Shown one piece after another: positions 23,114 to 34,036 of a DNA stretch of 64,000 nt. Location: NCBI GenBank assembly GCA_944548615.1, contig OX155973.1:22965386-23029385 (forward strand). The letters are read 5' to 3'. The notes below the pieces were generated by a model. It was not told the origin of the DNA. It did not search any database and was given only the letters and a program-made list of their open reading frames with translations. The stretch comes from Micropterix aruncella. Lineage: Eukaryota; Arthropoda; Insecta; Lepidoptera; Micropterigidae. A program made the translations under genes and the position numbers. Every line of letters starts with the position of its first letter. Positions within the stretch are counted from its first letter, which is position 1.

Positions 23114-23601
23114 TGTTAACGCCAGTTTAATAATTTATTTTTTTTATTTTTATTTTTTTTTATATTAATTAATTATACTGCAACATTGGCAACATTTTAC
23201 CTATCCGGTCCGATCCTAGCACGCATTTAATATCGCAAAGAATGGCATACCGTCAATTACGTTTTGGATGGCGCTGGCAAATGTCATGACCGATGGACGC
23301 GCGGTAAAATCGAGCCAGAAAATCGTATATCCGTGTTAAAAATTAATGTGAACAATTAATGTTTTAAGTGTGTGATTCGGACAATAGAACAACCTCAAGA
23401 TCTGCAACCAGGCCTGAAGAATAGTCGCTGACACGCCGGCACAGTATCCAAGTAAGTGCGTGTTTTCCTTGGTTTTCCTTCCCTTCAGACCAGTTGTAGA
23501 TATATCCTACGAAAACAGTCCACTTTCAAAAATTCATAATATTATAATTATATTCTGCTTAATTTCTTTTCCGCTTTATAACAAATACCCGCGCCGCACC
23601 A
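23114..23601 (+). repeat. right LTR of BEL/Pao element
   Basis: 488 bases, TGTTAACGCC to CGCACCA, followed by the AATAG duplication at 23602. Confidence 0.95.
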
Positions 23602-24047
23602 AATAGTTTTTAAAAAAACACGCTTGTATAAATGCACGTAAAAAACAAAAAATCAAACTTAATCGTGGTCAAAGTTCATTACAAGACCTTTCTAACAAGT
23701 CCAAATACGGCTATGATACGATATTCCATCATGGAATACCAGTGCCTATCTTCCGGCTTCATCATCAGACCTTGAAACCTAATCGCGGTCAAAGTTCATT
23801 TCAAGACTTTTCTAACAAGTCCAAACACAGCTATGATACGATGTTCCATCATGAAGTTCCAGTTCATATCTTCCGACTCCATCATCAGATCAGTTCGACA
23901 GTACCATATTATTGTATTGTCATCAGAACTACATACAGCTGCCAATTCTTATGACGCTACGATCCTTAGAAGATGGTTAAATTAGTTACCTTAGATTCCA
24001 TTACATAGTTAGTTACATACATGTCGACCTAATAAAAGCGTGTTAAG
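23602..24047 (+). repeat. dispersed repeat with internal 120-base tandem units, copy 1
   Basis: Two tandem units of 120 bases (about 23657-23776 and 23777-23896) contain AATCG(T/C)GGTCAAAGTTCATT and CTATGATACGAT. The element ends with AATAAAAGCGTGTTAAG, and its beginning has AACACGCTT, giving short inverted ends. A reverse copy lies at 47250-47630. The sequence left of the BEL element (16455-16469) continues this repeat, so the BEL element inserted into it. Confidence 0.7.
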
Positions 24048-24059
24048 AAAGAATACTAT

Positions 24060-24410
24060 TATACACGGTCTACTCTTACTTTCGCCTGAAAGATATTGAT
24101 ACAACAATTGCTTCTGTAAATGAAGATCTATTAATGATATACGAGTGGTCCTAAGCACATGGATTGCTCTTAATTCCTTCCAAAACGCAGGCTATTATCA
24201 TCGGTAGCAGTTACTCTACCTCGAGGATTAATATAAATGAAGTCCTGAAGATCTGCATCGGTGCGGTCCCTTTCAGTTTCGAGGTTAAAAACCTCGGTGT
24301 CCATATGGACGACAACCTCTCATGGCATCCACATATTCGAGAAATGCGACGCAAACTCTTTGGCCGATTTCATTCGTTTTCATATTTTATAGATCAAAAT
24401 AAATAATCTT
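24060..24410 (+). pseudogene. Jockey-like LINE reverse transcriptase remnant
   Basis: Encodes LLIPSKTQAIIIGSS and VKNLGVHMDDNLSWHPHI, the conserved segment downstream of the catalytic core (usual form NP.KTQ..I.G and NLGV.D..L.W..H). The remainder is lost. Confidence 0.75.
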
Positions 24411-24724
24411 CAGATGATATGAATACAAATTGAAGATGTTGTTCCTCGCATCAGAAAGGGACACACTTATGGTGCAAAACGAAACAGCAATAAAGCTGGC
24501 TGTGTAATATTTCAGCATTTTCGATTGCAAAGTGATCGTCCAGCAACAAGCCGTCGGCCACACATAAAAATGCTTCGGCCATACAACAAATATGTGGCTA
24601 TATGACCGGGATATAATAAAAATATTTCCGTAAATTGCATAGTATGGCTGGTATTGCTAGCAATGTTGCCGGAGCAACTGTATTGCAGCCTCATATTGCA
24701 GCGAAAATGTGGCTTGTTTAGGAG

Positions 24725-24810
24725 CACCATTACAAATCTACTTCATCAATTACAAGAAAGCCTTTGACAAAATTCAACAGACAAAATTGACATTCAAGTA
24801 TCTTGTAACG
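24725..24810 (+). pseudogene. small reverse transcriptase fragment
   Basis: Reads YFINYKKAFDKIQQTKLTF, like the first Asp block of RTE reverse transcriptases (FIDYEKAFD). The catalytic Asp is replaced by Asn. Confidence 0.4.
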
Positions 24811-24904
24811 CAATTTGGGGGGGAAGGGGGTCTTGTAAAACGTTGTTGATGCATTACAGGGGCGGGAGGGGGGGTTCGAACAATGCGTTACGTAACATTG
24901 TTTT

Positions 24905-25998
24905 TTATTATGGCAGTACAACCACGAGCGACGTGGACTTGAAGAAGTCTCTTTTGCGGGGAGATTACGACAGCAAGAGTATGGCTCATGCTATTGGCCT
25001 TCAATGCCAGAATGATTGGACAATAATTAAGGACTTTTGCATTCCGCCTCCAATGCACTGGAAGGTAATGCTCTATGACTGGACGCCAGAGATGCTGAAA
25101 TTTTATTTGAATGCCTTTCAGCATACACTTCCAGACCCCAGTAACCTCGCTCGTTGGAGCTTTGCCGAGGATAGTTCTTGTCCCCTCTGTAGCAATACCC
25201 CTTGCACAGCTAGACACATTCTAGCTGGCTGCAAGGTGGCCTTAGATCAAGGACGGTACACTTACCGCCATGACAAAGTTCTCGCTGTTATTCGCGAGGT
25301 AATTAGTCTCTCAGTGGCTCGTGCCAACAAGGGTTTGACAGTATCCTCCAAACCCCCAATACAGTTTGTGCGGGATGGCTCTAAAGGCAAAAAACATTTA
25401 ACTACAAAACCTTTCTCAATAATCGAGAAAGCTACAGATTGGATTCTGGAGGTTGATTCGGTCTCTAAGCAGTATAAATTTCCTGAAAGTCTCGGATGCA
25501 CAGCCCTCCGTCCAGATATAACTCTTTACTCTCTATCTCGGAAGGTGGCTCTTATTGTAGAATTAACTGTTCCATGGGAATCAAATATCCCAAAAGACCA
25601 CGAGTACAAATTAAATAAATACTATGATCTTGCAAATGCCGTAACCCGGAACGGCTTCACTGTTCACCTTCACGCGGTGGAAGTTGGCGCTCGTGGCCTG
25701 CCAGCTAAATCTCTATTTCACCTCTTTAAAGATCTTGGCCTTTCCAGAAAAATAATCAACTCTTTCTTAGAAAAAATATCTAAAACTGCGATTTGCGCAT
25801 CTAAAATTCTATGGCTTCGAAGGGGGAGTGAATGGGTGGTAAGATGAACGCTCACATGTGGCAAGACAGCTGTCCTAAACCTACCACAGCCGGTTCGTAA
25901 GTCCGGAATCCACTGCTCACCCCCCAGAAGTGTAAAAAAAAATAGTATTATGATGGGCCCGACTCCGGTCGGTGAATTCCATGGCAGCTCCGTTTGTT
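24905..25998 (+). mobile_element. RLE-LINE A copy, 5'-truncated
   Basis: Begins at GGCAGTACAACCACGAGCGA and extends through the ORF end and 3' UTR to CAGCTCCGTTTG. It belongs to the subfamily with RDGSKGK, HLTTKP and TDWILEV found in the 48-62 kb cluster. Its 5' side shows a G-rich, unrelated junction at about 24815-24880. Confidence 0.9.
24915..25847 (+). pseudogene. RLE-LINE A ORF C-terminal fragment
   Basis: About 310 codons remain open from [20 protein letters not shown] to the natural stop; an ATG upstream at 24843 lies in unrelated sequence. The zinc knuckle and the RPD...VELTVPWE endonuclease core are intact. Private changes include KISKTAICASKI near the C-terminus. No reverse transcriptase, so not autonomous. 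Confidence 0.85.
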
Positions 25999-26303
25999 TT
26001 TATTTATTATAAGAGCTTATTAGTAAAAGAAAACTAAAATAGGAGAATGCATGAGAAGAACAATGGTGCATGAAGCCAAAAATGTATGTAAGGACAGGGC
26101 CAAGTTAGGAAAACGACATAATTTAATGTAAGATTAGTAGTAAAAGTTTATTAGGATAATTTTGAGCCCATTTTAACATATTCTAAACTTAAGCAAATGT
26201 TTATTACATTATGTGTGATTGTTTATTAAATAACAATATGAATAAATAAAATAAACAATATACCCATGTATTGCGAGTTAAAAATCTCTTGTTTTATTCA
26301 TTA
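25999..26303. other. intergenic, nothing recognised
   Basis: AT-rich sequence between the LINE tail and the Helitron. No gene or repeat is supported. Confidence 0.5.
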
Positions 26304-26825
26304 CTAGCTGACCCGGCGAACTTCGTAGCGCCTAACAGTCAATGAATGTCGTGTTACAGATTAGCTGAACTTAATTTATGATTAATAAATGTAAGAAAGT
26401 AATAAAATGAATACAATATAAATATTAAGTTCGCTACTTTATTGAGATGATTACACAAAAAGAAACATAAAAGTACAAAAATTAAGTATATCAATCGCGT
26501 GTCAGCAAGACATGATTGAATTAAACTCTTTACATATTGTGCAGCATGGGATGCACTCGGTTTAATTCTCTTCATTGAAGCGCCTTGTGATATACGACAT
26601 TTTTTGTTTTTTTATTAGGCGCAAGAACAAATAAAGCGGATGATTTGTCGACACGTGAACATGTCACGTACAACTGACCATAAAAAAAACACGGATTTAC
26701 ATTTTGTCAATTTTCCAATTTACAACGAGACAAATACAACAAATCAAAAACCATGAAAATCGGTCCAGCGGTTCTTGAGTTATAAGTGTTCGAACAAACC
26801 CGACTTTGTTTTATATATATATAGA
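26304..26825 (-). mobile_element. short internally deleted Helitron
   Basis: Read on the minus strand, the element begins TCTATATATATATAAAAC after an A and ends CGGGTCAGCTAG before a T. These are the Helitron hallmarks: 5' TC, 3' CTAG, insertion between A and T, and no target duplication. Inside, the minus strand still encodes the end of the helicase. At 522 bases it is non-autonomous and has lost the replication initiator. Confidence 0.8.
26595..26695 (-). pseudogene. Helitron helicase C-terminal remnant
   Basis: One minus-strand frame reads GQLYVTCSRVDKSSALFVLA and continues about 15 residues to a stop. GQLYVACSRV is the last conserved motif of PIF1-type helicases in Helitrons. Only the terminal ~35 codons remain. 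Confidence 0.75.
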
Positions 26826-27029
26826 TTACTGCAAACGCGATAAAAAAAATTGCGACTTTCTGGTGCTTTGCGCAACGTAATTGTGTCTTAAGTTAAAAAT
26901 GGTCACTTGGGTGTTACATAACGTTTAGGAAAGGAGAGGGGGTACAGAAAAACGTTATAGCGCGTTACATGGGGGAGGAACAATCTTAAAAAATTGCTTT
27001 ACATAATACTTGAACGCGCCCTTATATAG

Positions 27030-28021
27030 TTATCATAACTGAATTAATGGACGACCTTAGCACAATGCTCAGAGTCCTCAATACCGTCTCCCAACAGGTG
27101 GGTCTAAAATTGAACATTGGTAAGACAAAAATCATATCAAACGCCCATGTCGCACCCCAGGCACGTATCCAGACTTCAGTTTCGGGGGAGGGGACATTCA
27201 TTGAAATAACGCATGTGATATCCACCAAATTTGAATTTGCCCATACAGTGAAACGAAAATATGCCAGATTTCAGGGAGTTAAATTCCAACTGGATACGTG
27301 CCTCTAGGTACATAAGTCGCGGATTCTCCCTAATTATCAATTTAAATTCCTAATGAAAATTCGGGGGGGATGCATCCCCTTTGTATAACCCCCCCTCTGG
27401 ACACGTCGTTGTTGCACCCATACCGGTAAATATTAGGAACTATATTATTGAAGCTGTCAACCGGTATATTTATTTCGGTCAGACGATCCAACTAGGCAGA
27501 CAACTTTGACGAGGAGGTTTGCCGACGAAATCCAACTTGGATGGGCAGCTTTCAGGAAACTATACCAAATCTTCTCGTCACAAATACCATAAAAGTATAT
27601 AATTAGTCCGTGTTGCTAGTTATGACATACGGCATTGAGACATGGTTGCTAACTATTGGCCTCATACACAAGTTCAAAGTCGCGCAACGAGCCATGGAGA
27701 GAGCTATGCATGGTGATCCTTTTACTGCGTGATAGGATCCTAAGAACCAAGGTCACTGACAAACTCGTAAAACCAGCAACTTGAAAAGGCAACAGACAGG
27801 CCATATAGCTCAAAGATAAAAAAAAAGGTTCTCGAATGGCGAACACGAACCGGCAGATGCAGTGTAGGACGGTCCCCTACAAGATGGACCAATAACATTG
27901 CCATGGTCACAGGAAGTAAGTGGCTGAAGGGGGTTCAAGACTGTTCATCATGGCATTCTATTGGGGAGGCCTATGTCGAACGGTGGACATCTACCAGCTG
28001 ATGATGATGATGATGATGATA
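27030..28021 (+). pseudogene. RTE-type LINE reverse transcriptase C-terminus, decayed
   Basis: Collinear fragments match RTE ORF2 downstream of the catalytic core: DLSTMLRVLNTVSQQVGLKL then NIGKTKIISNAHVAP, then YFGQTIQLG near 27470, VLEWRTRTGRCSVGRSPTRW near 27830, and a final GEAYVERWTS. An insertion at about 27190-27430 and several frameshifts break the frame. The copy ends in (TGA)n at 28001-28020, a normal RTE terminus. Confidence 0.85.
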
Positions 28022-28059
28022 ACTTGCTGTGAAAATGTATTCGTGCAGTAAAGCTCGAA

Positions 28060-28240
28060 GCTAGCCGGCTAGACTGGCCCATCAAAGACTTCGAAAAGGC
28101 ATTTGATCATATGCGTCACAGACGAAACTCGGAAACTTGGATTTGAAAAGACTACAGGTGTTCTGGAAACGATGTCCGAGGCTTTTTGGGCAGCTGTGGA
28201 AGTAATAGAGGGGATCCGCCATCTGAGACATCGGGGTTTC
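28060..28240 (+). pseudogene. small reverse transcriptase fragment
   Basis: A frame reads IKDFEKAFDHM, resembling the first Asp block of RTE reverse transcriptases. Otherwise unrecognisable. Confidence 0.35.
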
Positions 28241-28697
28241 GGGGATTAGACTTAGATACTAGAATATACATTCTAGAAATTGAGATTTCCAAATTAATAT
28301 CGCCAAAAAAATACCTTTTGCAAATATCCTACGCAAAAAAACGGTGGTACGTCGGCCGTCAAATTTCGAAAGTGACAGATCAATTTTTTTCAAATTCAAA
28401 CTACCGTCTTCCGACCTGGTTTTCCGCTGTCAGCTCTCAGCAAGTGATGAATCGATATTTCCAGCGCGAATATTGCACATACGACGATTCGACTGACTAA
28501 TTCACGCGAAAAACAATTTATTATCGCAAAAAATCATTACTGGCGTTTTCACAATCAACAATAGCGGCCGAATTTTGTTGCCCAACATTTGATGATCTGT
28601 CATTTGCTTGTCACTGAATAGGATAGAAAAATAACTGGTTATCGAATATAATTTTCGCGTTATTTTGGTTTTCTTCCGTGTTCGTTTCCCAGGTCAC
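28241..28697. other. intergenic, nothing recognised
   Basis: A 104-codon frame on the + strand (28186-28500) has no recognisable domain. Confidence 0.4.
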
Positions 28698-28742
28698 GCG
28701 ATAAGAGCTGGCACGTTCACAGTACTCACACTAATGCAATGT
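28698..28742 (+). repeat. left arm of a 39-base perfect inverted repeat
   Basis: GAGCTGGCACGTTCACAGTA and the following bases through GCAATGTC recur reversed at 30668-30708. The two arms are about 1.95 kb apart and enclose the transposase-like ORF. Confidence 0.8.
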
Positions 28743-29149
28743 CACTATACAGTGTTTTCAAAATAAATGCAATAATTTTAAAATATCTACCTATATATAG
28801 GTGGATATTATATTATTACAAATATAACCTTATATAATTACGGTAATAACTTTTTAATAAGTCTAGTTATTTAATGATCCTTAATGACCGATTGACCTAA
28901 TTACGAATCGCCCAACTAAGTGCGTTGCCCCATTAAACAAACATTAACACGTTTCAAATATATTTATTTAATGTAAATACATATCTAATGTACACATACT
29001 GAACGTGAATGCACAATAATAGTACTTTTTTCTGTTATTTTTTCGGCCAGTTCTACAAGTAAGATTCCACTGGAAAGAACCGCCAAAGAAAACCAGTGAC
29101 CACTTTTTTGGTACTATTACTGTCAAGTATTATTAGGATTCTATGTAAT

Positions 29150-29779
29150 TCAAAAAAATTTCATGTCCTCGGTCCTTTTCTTCACGTCTTCGAAGTTTCC
29201 TTGGATTTCCTTGGATTCATTTTCAATGAGCAGTGTTTTATTATTTTGTGTCTTTCTCCATCTGAAACCTAACCTCTTAACGATGTTCCTTAGTGTAGTA
29301 ATGCCACCCTCAAAGTTGATGCTGTCTTTCAACACTTCGAATACCTTTTTTAATGTCGGAAATGCACGATGAACCAGATGGAAGTCGTAGATAGTTCGCC
29401 TTATGACTTGTTGGTCAAAACTATCTACTGTAGATTTTTTTGCTAACCTTGGTCGCTTCTTACCCGGTGTTCTGAAAGTAACTTGTACAGTCGGCAATGT
29501 TTTGCATACTGGTAGCTCTTCTTCCCTTGAGGTAGATGGTTGTGATGTTGACGCTTTAACAGCCGCTGTAACTTGATTGCGCACTTCACAAACAACTCGT
29601 TGAACACTTCTCTGAGAAACACCAGTCGCCTCTGATGTCAAACCGTACAAATATTTCATTAAACGGCCTTCACCATCATAGTTTTTATCATGATGCATAA
29701 AATAGTTAAAAACATTGTACACTATTTCACGAGATTGGCCTGTTAATGTTTTGCCGGAACCAATTCTTTCAAAAGACAT
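29150..29779 (-). pseudogene. transposase-like N-terminal fragment with HTH region
   Basis: 209 codons, beginning MSFERIGSGKTL. Residues 14-70 look like a DNA-binding HTH (SREIVYNVFNYFM, then ATGVSQRSVQRVV). Residues about 120-195 form a second conserved block (TVDSFDQQVIRRTIYDFHL, GGITTLRNIVKRLGFRWRK) seen before the DDE domain in a multicopy insect transposase-like family. No DDE catalytic segment follows, so the element is internally deleted. The superfamily (Tc1/IS630-like) is inferred from the HTH plus RTIY/LGF layout. Confidence 0.6.
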
Positions 29780-30667
29780 TTTATTTTAACCTCCAAGTAG
29801 GTACAAAACAAAATAACCGCGCGTCGTCGATGGCTCGTGGTTGACACTAACGAACGAATGCGATAAAAGAACCTAAATACGAAATGTCGACAAAATTACA
29901 TGACGAAATTACAATATTTCCAAAGCGCTTAACGGCATTAGCCACTTACGAAAAGGCTATTAGCGTCCAACGGCTGGTGAATCAACCAACTTGAAACCGT
30001 TTAATTAATATAGAACTTTATCCTAATTAGTATAGAAATAAACACTTGCCTGGCGTGAAGCAGGAAGCTGAAATCCATGAAACCGAATGAAATATAATAT
30101 TATTATATATTTTTTAATGTTCGTAATTTTAAATTTTGATTGATTTTTTGTTCGTGTAATTTAAAGACTGTTTTTATATATAGAATAAGTTTCAACAATC
30201 TGTAAAGATTTTGGAAAATAAATTGAATTGAATTGAATTGAATCTTTATGCTATGATTATTGTACGTAGATATTAAATGTCTTAAATTGACTACAAAGCG
30301 GTTATTGACAATAACGACGTTTTATTTTATTACCGTAAACAGAAAACATTTAACGCATGCTTGATTAAAATGGCATTAAGGTAACTTTGCTACTATCTAG
30401 ATTAGCAATCGAAATAATTTTGTTAGTTGAATTACTAATACAAGCCGTTATGGGCTAATAATACACTAAAAAGACGTAAAATATCCAGCTAACTGTGTTT
30501 TAATTCGGTTATAACTCGAATGCGAAAAAAGAACACTCTGTATGTCAAGCTGTTTGAACAGTAACAAAATACGGTCTCCTTCATACTCATAAGCTTGACC
30601 GCGAGCGAGAGAGACGGAAAGACTTTTTATGATGCGCATCAAGTGAAAGTCACGTCGCGCGTCACGA
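29780..30667. other. intergenic, nothing clear
   Basis: AT-rich sequence containing (AATTG)n at about 30222-30241, a typical short LINE or SINE tail. The minus-strand frame at 30466-30753 has no known domain. Confidence 0.45.
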
Positions 30668-30708
30668 CATTGCATTAGTGTGAGTACTGTGAACGTGCCA
30701 GCTCTCGC
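30668..30708 (-). repeat. right arm of the 39-base inverted repeat
   Basis: Reverse complement of 28702-28740. Outer flanks of the two arms are not alike, so it is not obviously a transposon terminus. Confidence 0.75.
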
Positions 30709-30826
30709 TGCGGCACCATACGTGGAATTTGGACATTTGTATATCACCATCACTATACAGATTTTTAATTAACCAGCATCCTACAAGGGGTGAATCAGTA
30801 CAAAGAACTAAGCAAGTTAGGATTTT

Positions 30827-31423
30827 TTAAGCTATTGCATAGCTTTTATCGCGGGCCTGGCCAGCGCGGCGACCGAATGAAGAAATTTCTTAACGAAAAT
30901 TAATGATTTTAAACTGATAATTACGTCTAAACAAGTACTGCTTACGATTCGAAAAAATATATGTGAAAGCAGAACATTTTCCAAATATTCTTAGCATTGA
31001 ATATTTTAGATTTTGTTTATATTATATAGTGTAATTAATTTGTTAAATTAGGTCTAACCGAACACAAAAACGACTACTACGCAAATACTATCTGGCGTAT
31101 TATTATGAGACCTGCACCATTTTAAAGATAATTTAATTAACTATCTTTTTATCTAGGATTTTTTTCGAATAATCCGTTTTTTTGCTTTATCGAATAAAAT
31201 ATTCGTGCGCGGCGCTCTATCGGAAGACGTTTAAATTATTCCGAATCATTTGCTACCGCAGCCGCAAATGATTCGGAATAATTTAAACGTTTTCCGATAG
31301 AGCGCAGTTATCTGATATCAGAAAAAAATAAAAAAAATAAATAATTATTATTCCATAAGTTGTTAAAAATGCTATGCAATAGCTTTACCGCGGCAGTCCC
31401 CGAGTGCCACACGTATTTTTTTT
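30827..31423 (+). repeat. 597-base unit 1, hairpin-bearing TTAAGCTATTGCATAGC element
   Basis: Starts TTAAGCTATTGCATAGC and ends with GCTATGCAATAGC near its right edge, giving inverted ends. It contains a near-perfect hairpin with arms of about 42 bases at 31211-31253 and 31264-31305 (GGCGCTCTATCGG ... CCGATAGAGCGC). Confidence 0.8.
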
Positions 31424-32022
31424 TTAAGCTATTGCATAGCTTTTATCGCGGGCCTAGGCCAGCGCGGCGACCGAATGAAGAAATTTCTTAACGAAAATTA
31501 ATGATTTTAAACTGATAATTACGTCTAAACGAGTACTGCTTACCATTCCAAAAAAATATATGGTAAACAAGAACATTTTCCTAATATTCTTAGCTTTGAA
31601 TATTTTAGATTTAGTTTATATTACATAGTGTAATTAATTTGTGAAATTAGGTGTAACCGAACACAAAAACGACTACTACGCAAATACTATCTGGCGTATT
31701 ATTATGAAACCTGCACCATTTTAAAGATAATTTAATTAACTATCTTTTTATCTACGATTTTTTTCGAATAATCCGGTTTTTTTGCTTTATCGAATAAAAA
31801 ATTCGTGCGCGGCGCTCTATTGGAAGACGTTTCAATTATTCCTAATCATTTGCTTTCGCAGCCGCAAATGATTCGGAATTATTTCAACGTTTCCGATAGA
31901 GCGCAGTTATCTGATATCAGAAAAAAATAAAAAAATAAATAATTATAATTGCATAAGTTGTTAAAAATGCTATGCAATAGCTTTACCGCGGCAGTCCCCG
32001 AGTGCCACACGTATTTTTTTTT
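31424..32022 (+). repeat. 597-base unit 2, tandem copy
   Basis: Direct neighbour of unit 1 with a few percent difference. The hairpin is preserved at about 31811-31907 with matching substitutions in parts of both arms. Confidence 0.8.
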
Positions 32023-32257
32023 TGTTGAAAATTTGAAGAACGTGACTGTTAAATAAAAGTTTGTCAAGCGTTTGAGCGCCCTGCGACATCTATCGGTTGA
32101 TAAAATATCGCGAATAAGCAATGTTAGCGATATTTTACATTTTTATACTATTTTTCGAAAAAATAAAAAATCATTTTTTTCCCTCACAATTTTTTATTAA
32201 AAGTTGCTTACTTGCTTGTACTGATTCACCCCCTGCAAGGACGCCGGTTAATTAAAA

Positions 32258-32641
32258 CTCATTCTGTATATATCAAATTTATTTATTAAGAATAGGTAGG
32301 TATATAATAGCAATATAAAAACCAATTCGTTATAAAGGTTCCGAAAATAAGGTTACAAAAATAAACAGAATAAATTTGCTGGCATAATTACTAAAACTAA
32401 AGAATATGTCTGTTTCATAGGTTATATTAATCGACCAATCATATCCACATCACAGCCCAAAAAATCACAGCAAACAGAAACCACAACGAAGTATGTATTA
32501 AATTCTGTCTATTAAAAACTATCAAAAACACAAGTACCTATTTCGAAATGCGAGAAAATGCGTCCAGCAAAAATGAGCTGTTAGAATGATTCAGTTATTC
32601 GGATGGGGGCTACTTTGTGAGGCACCAACGCACGATTAAAA
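32258..32641. other. intergenic, nothing recognised
   Basis: AT-rich sequence with no supported gene or repeat. Confidence 0.5.
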
Positions 32642-32826
32642 AGCCTAGATTAGAGATGGTCAAGACGGACGCCAGCAGCGCCTATAGGCATTTTGTGTCG
32701 TTTAACAGATCCGTGCGTAACCGTTTCGACCAGCATCAATATATTACATAAATATACAATATACATGACTAACAAGAATAATTACTAGGTAACAAGATGG
32801 GATTCATGAAAAAGTGATATTGTTAG
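32642..32826 (-). repeat. dispersed ~185-base repeat, copy 2 (reversed)
   Basis: Reverse complement relative of 10060-10247 and 45905-46086, with CGCGTAACCGTTTCG-like and ACTAACAAGA blocks. Confidence 0.68.
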
Positions 32827-32827
32827 T

Positions 32828-33905
32828 AGATAAATAGATAGATAGATAGATAGATAGATAAATAGAGATTCTTTATTGCACATTTTAAGAAACAAAAACA
32901 TACAAAAGGCAGACTTATGGCCTAAAATACAATCTCGTACAGCCAACCTTCATGGAAGTGTAAGAAGGTTGGCTGTAAGAGATAAAAATTAACAAAAAAA
33001 AAGAAAAAAAAACTTATTACATAACAAAAAATAATCAAGTAAAAAAAATCCATTTTTTAAATATAATTTGGATTTCGAATAATTCGCAAGGAGCGAAGGA
33101 TATGAGAGGATGAGATGAGACGTAGGACAACTGGGAATTTAGGGACATGAAATGCTTTTTGAGACACTTGAATAGTAGAAACCGTTGGTGCGTTTCTGAT
33201 ATTTGACGGGAGCTGGTTACATAGTCTAGCTACATGCACGGTGAAGGAATAAGTAAAAAAAGAAGAATTATAAGTGGGAATTGCAATTTTACTATCCTGA
33301 CTGGAACGGAGTGGAAGACCATGGCTTCCTAAGTGATTGAATTTTTCGGTTAGGTAGGAGGGAGCGGTAGGATTGTTGAGGATGTTATAAAGAAGGGAAA
33401 GCATATGCACATTTCTACGTTCACGTATTCGAAGTCAATGAAGTCTTTTTCGCATTGAAGATATACCTAATGCATAAATTTTGCAACCGCTCTAATTTGT
33501 CAACGATGTCAGTGACGTCAAGGTCGCAAACATCTGCATAGTCTAGTATAGGCAATAACAGTGTTCGAGCTATGATCTTCTTAACCTCGGCTGGTAAAAA
33601 TCTTTGCAACCGCCGAAGACTATGAAATTCAGCAAATATGCGTTGGCTGACTTCATTGATCTGTGACTGCTAAGAGAGATATTGATCAATGATAATACCC
33701 AAATTTTTCACTGTTTTTGAATATGGTATAACACTACTATCAATATGGATTGGTGGAACAGATGCAATATTAAATCATGATAACAGCCTCTTGCTGCCAA
33801 TTACAATAGATTGGGACTTAGACCGATTAATTATGATATCATTTTCTTTAGCCCAGCGTGAAATTTGGTATAGATTTGTATTCATAAGAGAGGTAGTCAG
33901 ACTAA
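32828..33905 (-). mobile_element. Jockey-like LINE 3' part with (GATA)n tail
   Basis: Minus-strand frames carry the reverse transcriptase C-terminal region in pieces: IIINRSKSQSIVIGS, NLGIIID.YLSWQ, then RFLPAEVKKIIARTLLLPIL (about 33530-33605), and a final VARLCNQLPSNIRNAPT segment (about 33170-33230). A GTGCAATAAAG poly(A) signal precedes the GATA-rich tail at 32830-32866. Stops at several points make it non-functional. Confidence 0.82.
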
Positions 33906-34005
33906 CTTAGCCTAACTAACACGAGTTAATATTTATTTATAAAATCGAGCAAAAATTTGCGGCGCCGTTTTTTGCATTCGAAGGCTGGTTTTCGAGCGGT
34001 TTACG

Positions 34006-34009
<4 letters not shown>

Positions 34010-34036
<27 letters not shown>

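Larger units (their letters stand above)
16470..23601 (+). mobile_element. full-length BEL/Pao LTR retrotransposon
   Basis: Complete element of 7132 bases: two near-identical LTRs, primer-binding region, one long uninterrupted polyprotein frame, polypurine tract and five-base target duplication. It sits upstream of the VAP-like coding exon in opposite orientation and has itself landed within a dispersed repeat (see 23602-24047). All features are consistent with recent activity. Confidence 0.95.
30765..32257. mobile_element. MITE (family M) split by a nested tandem pair
   Basis: Outer inverted ends share TTAATTAACC(A/G)GC(A/G)TCCT and GGGGTGAATCAGTAC. The right part (32022-32240) matches the second half of the shorter MITE at 35827-36153. 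The middle (30827-32022) is foreign and consists of two 597-base units. Confidence 0.75.

Noticed and set aside
24843..24905. ATG at 24843 as true start of the RLE-LINE protein
   Set aside because: The first ~20 codons come from an unrelated G-rich flank; the copy is 5'-truncated.
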